A stretch of DNA of 64,000 nt, taken from positions 16,264,001-16,328,000 of the forward strand of contig JAWQUS010000030.1 in the NCBI GenBank assembly GCA_036365455.1, given 5' to 3'. The DNA comes from Macrosoma leucophasiata (taxonomy: Eukaryota > Arthropoda > Insecta > Lepidoptera > Hedylidae). The notes beneath the pieces were generated by a model. The model saw only the letters and a list, made by a program, of their open reading frames with translations, made no database searches and was not told the DNA's origin. The position numbers and the translations under genes are program-made. Below, in pieces: positions 21,971-32,786 of this stretch (position 1 is its first letter; every line of letters starts with the position of its first letter).

Positions 21971-23237
21971 CGGAGGTTACAGTATCTTTATCTTTTGTAC
22001 AGTATCTTTTGTATTCGCACCATCAACATTTTGTTTGTAATAATTTAAGGAGTTTTGTCTTATTCATTCATCACCCAGACCCCCTTCACGTCTACTATGG
22101 CTGATAATAAATTGTTTTACATTGATCTTTACAGGTTGCTTATTTCTGTATTATCCCAGGACTTTTTTACTTGATGTTAAAGAAACATTTCCTTTCCATT
22201 TCCGAAAGAAAAAAAAATGTTTTGTTATACATACTTTTTGGTTAAACATTTTATTTAGGTAAAATTAAATGTGTGTGTGTGTGTATAAATGAAGTGTGTA
22301 TATATGATGTAATTAATATAGAGGAATATCTTAATTAATAAAATCAATTATTAATCTGATCTCACAGGAGATAAAAATAAAGTTGAAGCTTAATTATTAA
22401 AATATGTGACTAGTAATCTAGTACTACATAAACATATTTTTTAGTCACAGAAATCGGCAAATGAAGATTATGATTAATGTAGGAGAGGGGACATCCGGCG
22501 ATCCATTCTCTCTGCCTACCCGAAAGGAACTTGGCACGAAGATACATGCATACATAAATTAAACTGAACTAAAAAAACTATAAGCAATTTTAATTACAAT
22601 TTATAATTAAATGTACGTGATAACCACAACTATAGTCACGAATAACCACAACATACAACCGCGAATTCCAGCACAATACGTGTCACAAAATGATGATAAG
22701 ATGTAAGAGTGTGTATTTATAGTGTAGTTCACAATCCACTAACACCAAGGCAGCTCCATAGCAATAGGCAAACAACTCAATTTGCGCTACTTTGCTATTC
22801 ACAAAAGCAAAATAATACTCTCCTAGTAGTTTCAAAGCGCGCATATAATTCTCTGTCCCCTACCAAGTTTATTGCATCGAGTTACGCTTAAATTGCGATA
22901 GTCTCTCTATATATATGTTTATGGTGGGGTTATATAGATTAAGATTTGTGTACGTGAGCGTTTCTTTAACAAATTTAATATCGGGTGAAATCTTCCTTGA
23001 GTTTTAGTAAATTTTTTTTTAATCAAAAAATATTTATTTCTTTAACAAAATATACTCATAAACAAGTGCTTAGACCAACCCAGTAGGCTATAAAATAGAC
23101 CTGTGACGGGTGGCCCCGCTCTTCCGTAGCTGAGGTAACTAAGTATAACTGAACTAACTTAAATTATTAATTTTTTCCTTCATTAAAGTATCAAATCAAG
23201 GTAAACCACACACACACACAGTGTAGCCATAACGTGT
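21971..23237. other. AT-rich DNA with LINE tail fragment
   Basis: The segment 22495-22556 repeats the GRPR LINE 3' end (CTCTCTGCCTACCCGAAAGG, GGCACGAAGATACATGCATA). Otherwise a (TG)n run near 22270 and a (CA)n run near 23210 are the only features. Confidence 0.5.
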
Positions 23238-23531
23238 TTTTTTTTATTTTTTTTATGAAATTGAAGTGGCAAACAAGCATGCAGTTCACATTGATGTTAA
23301 GTGATGACTGCAGCCTATAGACACCCACATGAAGACCAAGGTCAAAATGCAGATGCGTTACCACTCCTGAGGCCTAAGGTGTTATGCCTCTGTGCCGCAA
23401 AATTACAGGGCCGTACATTACCACCTGACCGGAACACGATAGTGCTGAACACTACCATTTAGCGGCAAGTATATTAGGTAATGCGGTGGTGCCTACGCCC
23501 GCGAGCTCCGTCACTGGAGCTCTACCACCAG
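23238..23531 (-). mobile_element. Metulj-like SINE, near consensus
   Basis: All blocks are present, including CTCTACCACCAGTA at the 5' end and an A-rich tail. Confidence 0.85.
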
Positions 23532-23910
23532 TAAAATGTGTTGATAAGTACAAAAGATATTTTTACATAATTCTCTAGAAAAGGTAACATAAATTATGTA
23601 GGTAACTTCACAGTTTAATTTTTTAACTTAATTTATTTTAATTTAAATCTAACAATTATCATTACAAATCTTAACACGCTAAAAACTAATTTTAAATACA
23701 TTTTCTATTGCTACAAACGTTTTCGATTTTAACCACTCTATCAATTTTTTCCTGCACTCTCGAGTTCTTATTATAATCATATTAGTTGCAATTTTCTTCA
23801 CAAGGCAACAATTTACCAGATTTTCTCTTTTATGTTATAATCCAGTATAACAGGTGTCCTTTGCGACTTTATCCAAAGACATTGCCAAATTTTAAGAACA
23901 CCTCTTTAAA
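23532..23910. other. AT-rich DNA, nothing recognised
   Basis: No frame or repeat supported. Confidence 0.35.
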
Positions 23911-24219
23911 TGCCTTAGTAGCGTAGTGGTAGCAGGCCACTACTACTACGCTGGGGGTCCTGGGTTCGATTCCCGGGTCGGGGACTATCAGAGATAACGG
24001 TTTAAAATCCTTCATCTCTGGTTGCTGTTGGGATTTTCCCATTGTCTGGAAGTTTCCCAGTACCTCGGAGTTTGATAATGTGCCCGGAGATGGCAACAGG
24101 TTCGCCACCTGTTATAGGGGTCAAAACGTAACCGGCGAGTCGTGGGTGTTTGCATGTATGCTTGAATGCATGCATTTACCTCTGCCTACCCCTTCAGGGA
24201 TTACAGGCGTGCAGTTACC
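23911..24219 (+). mobile_element. tRNA-derived SINE, family A
   Basis: The head TGCCTTAGTAGCGTAGTGGT (A box) and GGTTCGATTCCCGGG (B box) are followed by the body and the tail CTGCCTACCCCTTCAGGG. The final GCGTGCAGTTAC differs by one base from the family end. Confidence 0.8.
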
Positions 24220-24787
24220 TTTTTATATGGCTTTGGTTACTCACATAACGATCGAGTTCGGGGTCTCAGGTTTAATTACAGTGTGATATTGCCACCGAGT
24301 CACCGAGGCTTTTTTTCCTATAGGCCAATTTTCATAAATTAAACTATACAATATATATCCATATAATAAAACATATGTAAATAAATAAATATATATTTAA
24401 TTTGTTAACTAAAAACGATTACGTAATATTCCATAACTCACTCGACTTATAAAATATTGCATCTACATTTTTAAGTGCTACGTTTTCGTAGCGTTCGTAG
24501 ACCTTTCGTAGCATAGAATTGTTAATTAATTAACAGTTAATTTCATTATACCGGGCCAGTGAAGTTACATATAATATTATAATACATTTATAATTTTAAA
24601 GTAAACATGTAATGGTTCATTTAATATATAAATATACAGTATAAATAAATACATATAACCTATTATTCATTCAGTCGATTGATACATGTTTTTGAATTTG
24701 GAAAATAATCTCAAAAATATCTATGTAATATCTATATATATATGTACTGGGCTGTTCATAATAATGCTTTCACACAAACACATACAG
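24220..24787. other. AT-rich DNA, nothing recognised
   Basis: An internal repeat of GTAGCGTTCGTAGACC type at 24480-24515 is the only visible structure. Confidence 0.35.
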
Positions 24788-25073
24788 TTTTTTTTTTATG
24801 TAATTGAAGTGGCAAACAAGCATGCAGTTCACATTGATGTTAAGTGATGACTGCAGCCTATAGACACCCACACAAAGACCAAGGTCAAAATGCAAATGCG
24901 TTACCACTCCTGAGGCCTAAGGTGTTATGCCTCTGTGCCGGAAATTACAGGGCCGTACATTACCACCTGACCGGAACCCGATAGTGCTGAACACTACCAT
25001 TTAGCGGCAAGTAAATCAGGTAATGCGGTGGTGCCTACGCCCGCGAGCTTCGTCACTGGAGCTCTACCACCAG
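24788..25073 (-). mobile_element. Metulj-like SINE, near consensus
   Basis: A T10 run marks the tail, and the 5' end CTCTACCACCAGT is intact. Confidence 0.85.
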
Positions 25074-25255
25074 TGAAGTTTCGGTTCCATACAAGATCCC
25101 GTAATGTAACTAACGCATTTGTTTCTGTGGACGTATTCACAAAAGTATAATTCACCTCTCTGACAGATATTAAAAGCTACACTGTAAAGAGTTGAAAAAA
25201 GGTAACAGAAATACCAGTTAAAGTATGAAGTGGAACCCATGACAGTCAATATTTG

Positions 25256-25534
25256 TTTATGTATTGGAAGTGGCAAACAAGCTTGAAGTTCACATTGATG
25301 TTAAGTGCTAACTGCAGTCTATAGATATCTACATAAAGACCAAGGTCAAAATGCAGATGCGTTACCACTTCTGAGGCCTAAGGTGTAATGCCTCTGTGCC
25401 GGAAATTATAGGGCCGTAGGTTACCACCTGACCGGAACACGATAGTGCTGAACACTACCATTTAGCGGCAAGTATATAAGTTAATGCGGTGGTGCCTACG
25501 CCCGCGAGCTCCGTCACTGGAGCTCTACCACCAG
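25256..25534 (-). mobile_element. Metulj-like SINE with probable target duplication
   Basis: The flanks AGTCAATATTT (left) and AGTCAATAGTT (right) look like a slightly diverged target duplication. Confidence 0.8.
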
Positions 25535-25561
25535 TCAATAGTTATTACATATTCTCTGCCT

Positions 25562-25714
25562 TTGTTATGTCTCTGTGACAGTTATTATGAGGCCAAACAT
25601 TACAGTCTAACCGGAACATGATAGTGCTGAACACTAACAATTAGCGGCAGGTAGATTAGGTAATGCGGTGGTGCCTACACCCTCGAGCATTTACACTGGA
25701 ACTCTACCCCCAGT
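25562..25714 (-). mobile_element. Metulj-like SINE, 5' half
   Basis: It runs from GTTATGTCTCTGTGACAG to CTCTACCCCCAGTA. A tRNA-SINE A tail (25733-25774) follows at once. Confidence 0.7.
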
Positions 25715-26006
25715 AATGCTTCACGCATTTACCTCTACCTATCCCTTCACGGAATACAGGCATGAAGTTACGTATATCTATTTCAATTCACAAGTATTGA
25801 CAATCGATAGAGTTGGTATGACATAGCGCCGCTATAATTGCTCGGGCGCCTCCGATTGCATATCAATACAATAAGTCAGTGGAGAGGTAATTGAGCTTAT
25901 TGGTGGCAGTCTCTTATTGGCCTTTATTCTATTACTGTACTGATTGAGACCATGTGCAGTGTGACGTCTGAGCCTGTCACATCTCGCGCGATCTAACATG
26001 TTACTT

Positions 26007-26431
26007 AATTGTTTTATATTATTTCGTATTAACACATGCTTGTGAAATATATTTTATTGAAAGAAAAATGGAAAGAAATATTTGACTTCAGGCGAGACTC
26101 GAACTCGCGGCCTACTGGGAATCTAGTCCAGCCGCTCTTCCAATTGAGCTACTGAAGTCCTGCCCGATTTGTCAAATCTTTCCTTCACATTTATTGCATT
26201 GCTTTATGGTAGCAGCAGCGTCATCTATTGCCAACTATGCTAGTTAGGCAACCGATATAATAGACTTTGCAGTTTATTGAATATGCAATAAATGTGATGG
26301 AAAGATTTGACAAATCGGGCAGGACTTCAGTAGCTCAATTGGAAGAGCGGCTGGACTAGATTCCCAGTAGGCCGCGAGTTCGAGTCTCGCCTGAAGTAAA
26401 ATTTTTCTTTCCATTTTTCTTTCAATAAAAT
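26007..26431. mobile_element. tRNA-SINE B foldback element with 12-bp target duplication
   Basis: Two tRNA-SINE B heads lie in inverted orientation (minus arm about 26036-26202, plus arm 26284-26431) around an 80-bp spacer. Each arm contains TAGCTCAATTGGAAGAGCGG (A box) and GAGTTCGAGTCTC (B box), and the arms are nearly identical over about 145 bp. AACATGTTACTT occurs on both sides (25995-26006, 26432-26443), so the whole inverted unit behaves as one insertion. A transcript would form a long RNA hairpin. Confidence 0.8.
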
Positions 26432-26608
26432 AACATGTTACTTGACTACATAAATTAATGAAAATAACTCTATGTCTTAAAAGATACCTTAAGAATACAA
26501 ATCAAGTAATTGGCAACAAACGTTGCGACAGTATAGAGTTACAGTATAGGTATTTTTTATTTGTAAACGGGACTTAATCGCGTACTATTTTAATCGAAGT
26601 ACTCCTCG

Positions 26609-26897
26609 TTTTTTTTTATGTAATTGAAGTGGCAAACAAGCATGCAGTTCACATTGATGACTGCAGCCTATAGACACCCACACAAAGACCAAGGTCAAAA
26701 TGCAAATGCGTTACCACTCCTGAGGCCTAAGGTGTTATGCCTCTGTGCCGGAAATTACAGGGCCGTATTATACTACCATATATTACCACCTGACCGGAAC
26801 ACGATAGTGCTGAACACTACCATTTAGCGGCAAGTAAATCAGGTAATGCGGTGGTGATTACGCCCGCGAGCTCCGTCACTGGAGCTCTACCACCAGT
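26609..26897 (-). mobile_element. Metulj-like SINE with target duplication
   Basis: The flanks CGAAGTACTCCTCG and CGAAGTTCCTCG form a near-identical duplication. A private 13-bp insertion (TATACTACCATAT) lies in the middle. Confidence 0.8.
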
Positions 26898-26929
26898 AAA
26901 ACCGAAGTTCCTCGCGGTACTAGCTAGTA

Positions 26930-27222
26930 CTAGCGGTCACCCGTCGGGTAGTGTGACGGGTGACCGCTAGTGGCAAATTAAATGCGCGTTTCCGTGCTTC
27001 AGAGGACACGTTAAGCCGTCGGTCCCGGTTGCTATCGATAGATAGCAGTCGTTAAACCTTGTCGGAGCATCTACATCCGACAGCGGGATGGCCACTAACC
27101 CCAACACCTCCACCAATCCGCATTGGAGCAGCGTGGTGGAGTAAGCTCCAGGCCTCCCCCCAAAAAGGGGAGAGACTCGTGCCCAGCAGTGGGACGTATA
27201 ATGGGGTGCTATTATTATTATA
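26930..27222 (+). mobile_element. SINE-like element D with (TTA)n tail, 5'-truncated
   Basis: It contains GCGTTTCCGTGCTTC, GTCGGTCCCGGTTGCTATCG, CACCTCCACCAATCCGCATT, a short stem (CCCCAAAAAGGGG) and the end GCAGTGGGACGTATAATGGG plus ATT repeats. Its first 41 bases form a perfect 16-bp hairpin (26930-26945 / 26955-26970). The best-delimited family member is at 29445. Confidence 0.75.
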
Positions 27223-27249
27223 ATTGTGAAAGTTTAAATAATTTTCCAC

Positions 27250-27672
27250 TATAGGAACTAGAGGACATAGGTACCACCGCATAACCTAATCTATCTGCTG
27301 TCAAATGTTGTTCAGCACTATCGTGTTCCGGTTAGATGGTCATACGGCCCTGTAATTTCCGGCACAGAGGCATAACACCTTAGGCCTCAGGAGTGGTAAC
27401 GTATCTGCATTTTAACCTCGGTCTTTGTGTGGGTGTCTATAGGCTGTCATCATCACTTAACATCAATGTGAACTGCATGCTTGTTTGCCACTTCCATTAC
27501 ATAAAAAAGGTGTGGCAACGTATCTGTATTTTGACCTCTGGTGTTTGTGTGGGTGTCTATACGCTGCAGCATCGTCGACGCAACACAGCTTAAGTTCTAT
27601 CGTCGATGGGCTCCATTCATCATTTAACATCAATATGACTGCATGCTTGCTTGTTACCTTCATTATATAAAA
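27250..27672 (+). mobile_element. Metulj-like SINE dimer, plus copy
   Basis: A near full-length SINE (to oligo(A) at about 27508) is joined head to tail to the 3' half of a second one. The second contains a private about 50-base insertion (CATCGTCGACGCAACACAGC). The same dimer occurs inverted at 27811. Confidence 0.8.
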
Positions 27673-27810
27673 ACAACTTACAATATTTTATAATTTTTTA
27701 TCGGTAAAATCAATTATAATGATATGTGAATGAGATATAATATTACCCGTGACCAGAAGGCTGGCCAATTTTTAGGTCAAAGAATCAGCATTGCCCTCCA
27801 ACGAGGCAAT

Positions 27811-28192
27811 GCTTTTTTTTTATGTAATAAAAGTGGCAAACAAGCATGCAGTTCACATTGATGTTAAGTGATGAATGGAGCCCATCGACGATAGAACTTA
27901 AGCTGTGTTGCGTCGACGATGCTGCAGCGTATAGACACCCACACAAACACCAGAGGTCAAAATACAGATACGTTGCCACCCCTTTTTTATGTAATGGAAG
28001 TGGCAAACAAGCATGCAGTTCACATTGATGTTATAGACACCTATAGACACCCACACAATGACCAGAGGTCAAAATGCAGATGCGCTGCCACTCCTGAGGC
28101 ATTAGGTGATATGCCTCTGTGCCTGAAATTACAGGGCCGTACATTACCACCTGACCGGAACACGATAGTGCTAAACACTACCATTTAGCTGC
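27811..28192 (-). mobile_element. Metulj-like SINE dimer, minus copy
   Basis: It has the same dimer junction (CATAAAAAAGGGGTGGCAACG on the minus strand) and the same private insertion as 27250-27672, in the opposite orientation. The two form a large inverted repeat around a 138-bp spacer. Confidence 0.8.
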
Positions 28193-28291
28193 TGCCAGCC
28201 TTCTGGGTACCATAACACAGGAAGGCAGTGATGCGGAATTTTTAGACGCATGTTGTTTTTAGTATAGATATAACTTTATATTATGTAAATA

Positions 28292-29015
28292 CTAGCTTTT
28301 GCCCGCGACTTCGTTCGCGTGGACTTCAGGTTCGTCCCGTCTAGTCTAGTAATAAGTAAGAAATACGGTAACTAAGCACTCTCAGCGATGAGCCACTTCT
28401 TCCCCACCGCACCTACCCCGCTCCCCCCACGCCCCGTTCGCCTGGCGCCGCTGCCGGTATTTATCACCGAAACGGTATTTATCGCCGAAATTGCTATGAC
28501 TCTGCATTTTAAATCTGTGATATCTTCGAAAATATTTATTTAATTTACATGCTGTAAAAAGCCATATTGATCTTTATTAAATGCACAATGTATTTAAGAT
28601 ACTTAATTGGATAAGGATTAATACTGTATTGCTTAAAATCGCTTCGTAAATAAGACATTATTTCTCGTACAAAGTAAAGGATAAAAAATGGTTATTGTGG
28701 GTTATTCCTAAGAGATAAACATATACCATCACGGACTTTTTTGTAGACCTTTTTAAGTTGTACAATACTGTAGTAAATTGTTTTGATCTATCTTGTAGGA
28801 TTCAGTCAGCGTTTGCAATGTAAGCGCAAAAAATGTGTTTTTTCTACGACCTCACATTAAAAACCTCAAAAATTGTAGCCTATGTGTTATTCTGATGTAT
28901 AAGCTATATTGTGGTAAAGTTTCATTCAAATCCATTCAGTAGTTTTTACGTGAAAGAGTAACAAACATCCATACATCCATACTTACAAACTTTCGCCTTT
29001 ATAATAGTAGTAGGA
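28292..29015 (-). mobile_element. Helitron, 724-bp variant
   Basis: It begins CTAGCTTTTGCCCGCGACTT after A and ends GTAGTAGGA before T. The interior differs from the short Lep1-like copies and includes a GC-rich patch (28395-28460). There is no helicase frame, so it is non-autonomous. Confidence 0.7.
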
Positions 29016-29246
29016 TTATTTTGCCTTTAAATATATCTATGTAATTGAAAATCCCTAGATTAATCGATGTATGTTTAAGCTACCAAACACGAAGTTTTCA
29101 TCATCAGTAGTTCATATTTTTTATCATCCAACTATCCTTTTGTGAGAATACTTTTACCACGTTTCATGATAATCATCCAAAAAACAACCAAAAATGGTGT
29201 ATTAAATAGAAAAAAGAGCTTTTTCTCTGTATAATCTTTAAGTAAA

Positions 29247-29422
29247 TCCCTACTTAATCTTATAAATGCGAAAGTAACTCTGTCTGTCTGTCTGTTACCT
29301 TTTCACGTCCAAACGACTGAACCGATTTTAATAAAATTTGGTGCAGAGATAGAACTGACTTTGAGAAAGAACATAGGCTACTTGATTATTTATAAAACGA
29401 CTTCCAGGCGGGCAACAACTAG
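29247..29422 (+). mobile_element. Helitron (Lep1-like), plus orientation
   Basis: It starts TCCCTACTTAATCTTATAAA and ends GGGCAACAACTAG, flanked A/T. The duplicate at 30505 lacks it, which confirms insertion. Confidence 0.8.
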
Positions 29423-29444
29423 TTTAATATATTCTTTAAATAAT

Positions 29445-29809
29445 AATATAATAATAATAATGGCAACCCATTATACGTCCCACTGCTGGGCACGAGTCTC
29501 TCCCCTTTTTGGCGGGAGGCCTGGAGCTTACTCCACCACGCTACTCCAATGCGGATTGGTGGAGGTGGGTGGGTTAGTGGCCAACCCACTGTCGGATGTT
29601 TTCAAACCGCCCCATAAGGCCTCCGACAAGGTTTAACGACTGCTATCCATCGATAGCAACCGGGACCGACGGCTTAACGTGCCCTCCGAAGCACGGAAAC
29701 GCGCATTTAATTTGCCACTAGCGGTCACCCATCACACTACCCGACCGCGCCCGTAGTGCTTAACCGAGCAGATCGCTTACGATCTACACCAGCCGCTGGG
29801 CCATGCGCG
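29445..29809 (-). mobile_element. SINE-like element D, apparently full length, 14-bp target duplication
   Basis: ATTCTTTAAATAAT flanks the element at 29431-29444 and 29810-29823. The paralogous unit B keeps the empty site at 30689-30702. On the minus strand it starts TCGCGCATGGCCCAGCGGCT, whose TGGCCCAGCGG resembles a pol III A box. It ends in the conserved GCAGTGGGACGTATAATGGG plus (TTA)n. It is 365 bp long with no frame. It may be a SINE or a 5'-truncated LINE tail. Confidence 0.8.
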
Positions 29810-30039
29810 ATTCTTTAAATAATGTAACAAAAAAACAAGTTTTAATCAATAAATACTGAAGCGTTTTTTATAGAAATTTCGTAACCGCGACACGACGCGT
29901 GGTAATGAAACAAACAATTTAGTCAACTAGGGTCTGAAATTTCTATTTCAAGTGCCGGTAATGTCATGAAAGGTAAATTTTGGAGCACTATGTAAGTACA
30001 ATTGACATAATAAAAAAATGTATAAAATGTTGAAAATGA

Positions 30040-30250
30040 TTTTTTTTATGTTAAAATAGTGGCAAACAAGCATGCACTTCAATTTGATGTTAAGTGATGA
30101 CTGCAGCCTATAGACACCTACACAATGACCAGAGGTCAAAATGCAGATGGGCTGCCACTCCTGAGCCATTAGGTGTTATGCCTGTGCCGGAAATTACAGA
30201 GCCGTACATTACCACCTGACCGGAACACGATAGTGCTGAACACTACCATT
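30040..30250 (-). mobile_element. Metulj-like SINE, 5'-truncated
   Basis: It stops at AACACTACCATTT. Its T8 tail lies exactly at the end of unit A. Confidence 0.75.
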
Positions 30251-30276
30251 TTATTCTCTACGAGTAAGAAAATCGT

Positions 30277-30437
30277 AATATCTAGCACAGAGACATAACA
30301 ACTAAGGTTTCAGGGGTGGCAAGGTATTTACATTTTGACCTCTGGTGTTGGTGTGGGTGTCTATAGGTTGCAGTCATCACTTAACAGCTTAACTGCATGC
30401 ATGCATGCAAGCTTGGCACCGTCATTATATAAAAAAA
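30277..30437 (+). mobile_element. Metulj-like SINE, 3' half
   Basis: It starts near CTAGCACAGAGACATAAC and ends in TTATATAAAAAAAAAC. It matches the SINE half at 27520-27672 in its 3' end and in the sequence that follows, linking unit B to the 27.5-kb region. Confidence 0.7.
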
Positions 30438-30504
30438 AACAACTTAAAACTTTTTATAGAAAATCTTCAACTTTTAATGGTAAAATATATGTGAATGAGA
30501 TATG

Positions 30505-30920
30505 TATGTTTGAGCTACCAAACACAAAGGTTTCGTCATCAATAGCTCATATTTTTTATCATCCAACTATCCTTTTGTCTGAGAATACTTTTACCACGTT
30601 TCATGATAATCATCCAAAAACTGTATATTTAACGGTGTATTAAATAGAAAAAACAGCTCTTTCTCTGTTTAATCTGTAACTTTAATATATTCTTTAAATA
30701 ATGTAACATAAAAACAAGTTTTTATCAATACTGAAGCTTTTTTATAGAGATTTCGTAACTGCGACACGACGTGTGGTAATGGAACAAACAATTTAGTCAA
30801 CTAGGGTATGAAATTTCTATTTCAAGTGCCGGTAATGTAAATTGAAAGGTAAATTTCGGAGCACTATGTAAGTAGACAGTAGAATTGAGATAATAAAAAA
30901 TATATAAAATGTTGAATTTT
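30505..30920 (+). repeat. Segmental duplication, unit B (uninterrupted)
   Basis: It carries empty sites for both insertions seen in unit A. Confidence 0.8.
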
Positions 30921-31206
30921 ATTTCGTCCTTTGCATATATTTAAAAAAAAACTGTACAGATTTTGTAATGGAAAAGTAGACTTATTTTATCTGTTTGTAT
31001 TTCTCAAAAATACTTTAACGTTTTTGCAAATTGAATGATTTTGGGGAGACTTATATTTTATTCCGTTGCCGGATACAAAATGTATCTACTACTTAGGAAT
31101 GAAATCTGGGAGTCATATCTGAAGAATTGCTTTATAGATAGTTGCTATTTCATCGATTCAAAATATTTTTAGAAAGTTTTTGCATAAAAATACTGAGTAG
31201 GTACTT

Positions 31207-31350
31207 TTTTTTTTATGTAATTGAAGTGGCAAACAAGCATGCAGTTCAACACGTGTTCAGTGCTGAACACTACCATTTAGCGGCAAGTAAATCAGGTAAT
31301 GCGGTGGTGCCTACGCCCGCGAGCTCCGTCACTGGAGCTCTACCACCAGT
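31207..31350 (-). mobile_element. Metulj-like SINE with large internal deletion
   Basis: Both ends are intact, but about 145 bp is missing between GCATGCAGTTCAACA and GTGCTGAACACTACC. Confidence 0.8.
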
Positions 31351-31589
31351 AAATTAGTTAAGTTATATTTTCCGAAATAGATTTGATTAAACTTATAAAC
31401 AATTTTAATCACATCAGACAGTTAAATGTTCGAATTTTCTAATAAGACACCAGAAAAACAAGGCAAAAGTATTTAACATCACACAAGAAGATTTTCTTAC
31501 AAGTTTCACTAAACGTCTCAACATTCCAACAACTCATAACACTGCTTAAATCTGTTAATTACCTTATTAGCGTCTGAAAATATTTTGCA

Positions 31590-32180
31590 GCGTTGTGGGC
31601 GGGGACTTTCCCGCCAACTCCGTTCACAAGAGCGCGTCACCGAGGTGACATGACGTACGGAAACACGCGACACGCGCGCGGGCCTCACACTCCGGCCGTT
31701 GACTAAAGTGGACGACAACCGCCCTCACCGACTACACTGCGAGTAATCGTTCAGAAACCGCCCTCACCAAACAAAACCCCACCCGCCATGAAAGACCATT
31801 TTAGTACGCGCCTCCCCCGCGCCCGCGCCTTGATTTAATAGCGAACGCGGGCACTGATTCACTTAGCTGAACGCAACTGCCGTCTCTCTCGCTCTTTCTC
31901 GTCGTCGCGTCGACTAGTCGATGCGTTCTCCCGCTTCAATACGCTCGAGAGGTGGAAAGGGACGGCGATGCGGCCGCGGACACTTCTTTCTTTCAACTAG
32001 ATTTGCATGCGGGGGTCGCTCCGCAAACTTTATGTCCTCATTTCGTAAATTATTTATGCGTTTGGAAATACTTTTAACGATGCGCTCGGGCCGCGGAAAG
32101 ATTGCAAGCGGGATTAAGTGACCGGCCGGTCAGATTAGCGGGACGCGCCGACGCTAATCGAATTTGTTTCGTTCCGATCA
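31590..32180. promoter_or_regulatory. GC-rich, CpG-rich noncoding block, candidate regulatory element
   Basis: It contrasts sharply with its AT-rich flanks and is free of repeats. It contains GGGGACTTTCCC (31601-31612, a kappaB-type site inside the palindrome GGCGGG...CCCGCC), ATTTGCATG (POU octamer, near 32000), GACCGGCCGGTC and TTATGCG/TAATCG cores. No convincing frame is present. A promoter or conserved enhancer is possible; the target is unknown. Confidence 0.3.
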
Positions 32181-32786
32181 CTTCTCGAACTCGATTTTGG
32201 TGCTTGATCCTTTGTTTTGATCTAGTATTATATTATACTCCGTAAAAGGTTTGTTTAAGTTTAGCAAAATAATTATCTTTTATTTAAGTAACAGTTGATC
32301 AATTATAACAAAATAATGTTTTTGTAATAAATTACAGATATCTGGTTTTTAATTTCAAAAACCTTTAGCAACACCAAAAACAGAAAATACACAAACTGCA
32401 AAATCCAATTTTGGTTTCTGATTCTTGATTTCTATTTCATTCCTTAATATCTGATGGAAAATATCAGTAAACATCTACACGTAAATCATGTGTACACGCT
32501 TTAGTTGCATTCAATTCGTTGATGTTAGATTTTCGTATCAATTAATTGAATAACATCGAAGCTGCTCACTATAAAGCAGATGTGATCGCTTAACCCATGT
32601 TACCACGGCTGTTTTTATACTAATTAGCTATTCTACACCGTAAGCGAATTTTTTTAGGGCATTGCATTAGTCAAGTAAGTTAACGAACCTTCATTAATCT
32701 TATATATATATATTTTTTAAACTCCGGTTATCGGTATCGGTTTATATAAGTGGCAAAAAAAAAACATATTAGGTACTTGTTGTTGT
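32181..32786. other. AT-rich DNA, nothing recognised
   Basis: No frame, repeat or motif could be supported here. Confidence 0.35.

Larger units (their letters stand above)
29050..30045 (+). repeat. Segmental duplication, unit A (with insertions)
   Basis: The flanking sequence 29058-29246, 29423-29444 and 29810-30045 matches the uninterrupted unit B at 30505-30920. Blocks such as CCAACTATCCTTTTGTGAGA, TTTCATGATAATCATCCAAA and CAACTAGGGT(C/A)TGAAATTTC are shared. A Helitron and element D are inserted in unit A only. Confidence 0.8.
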
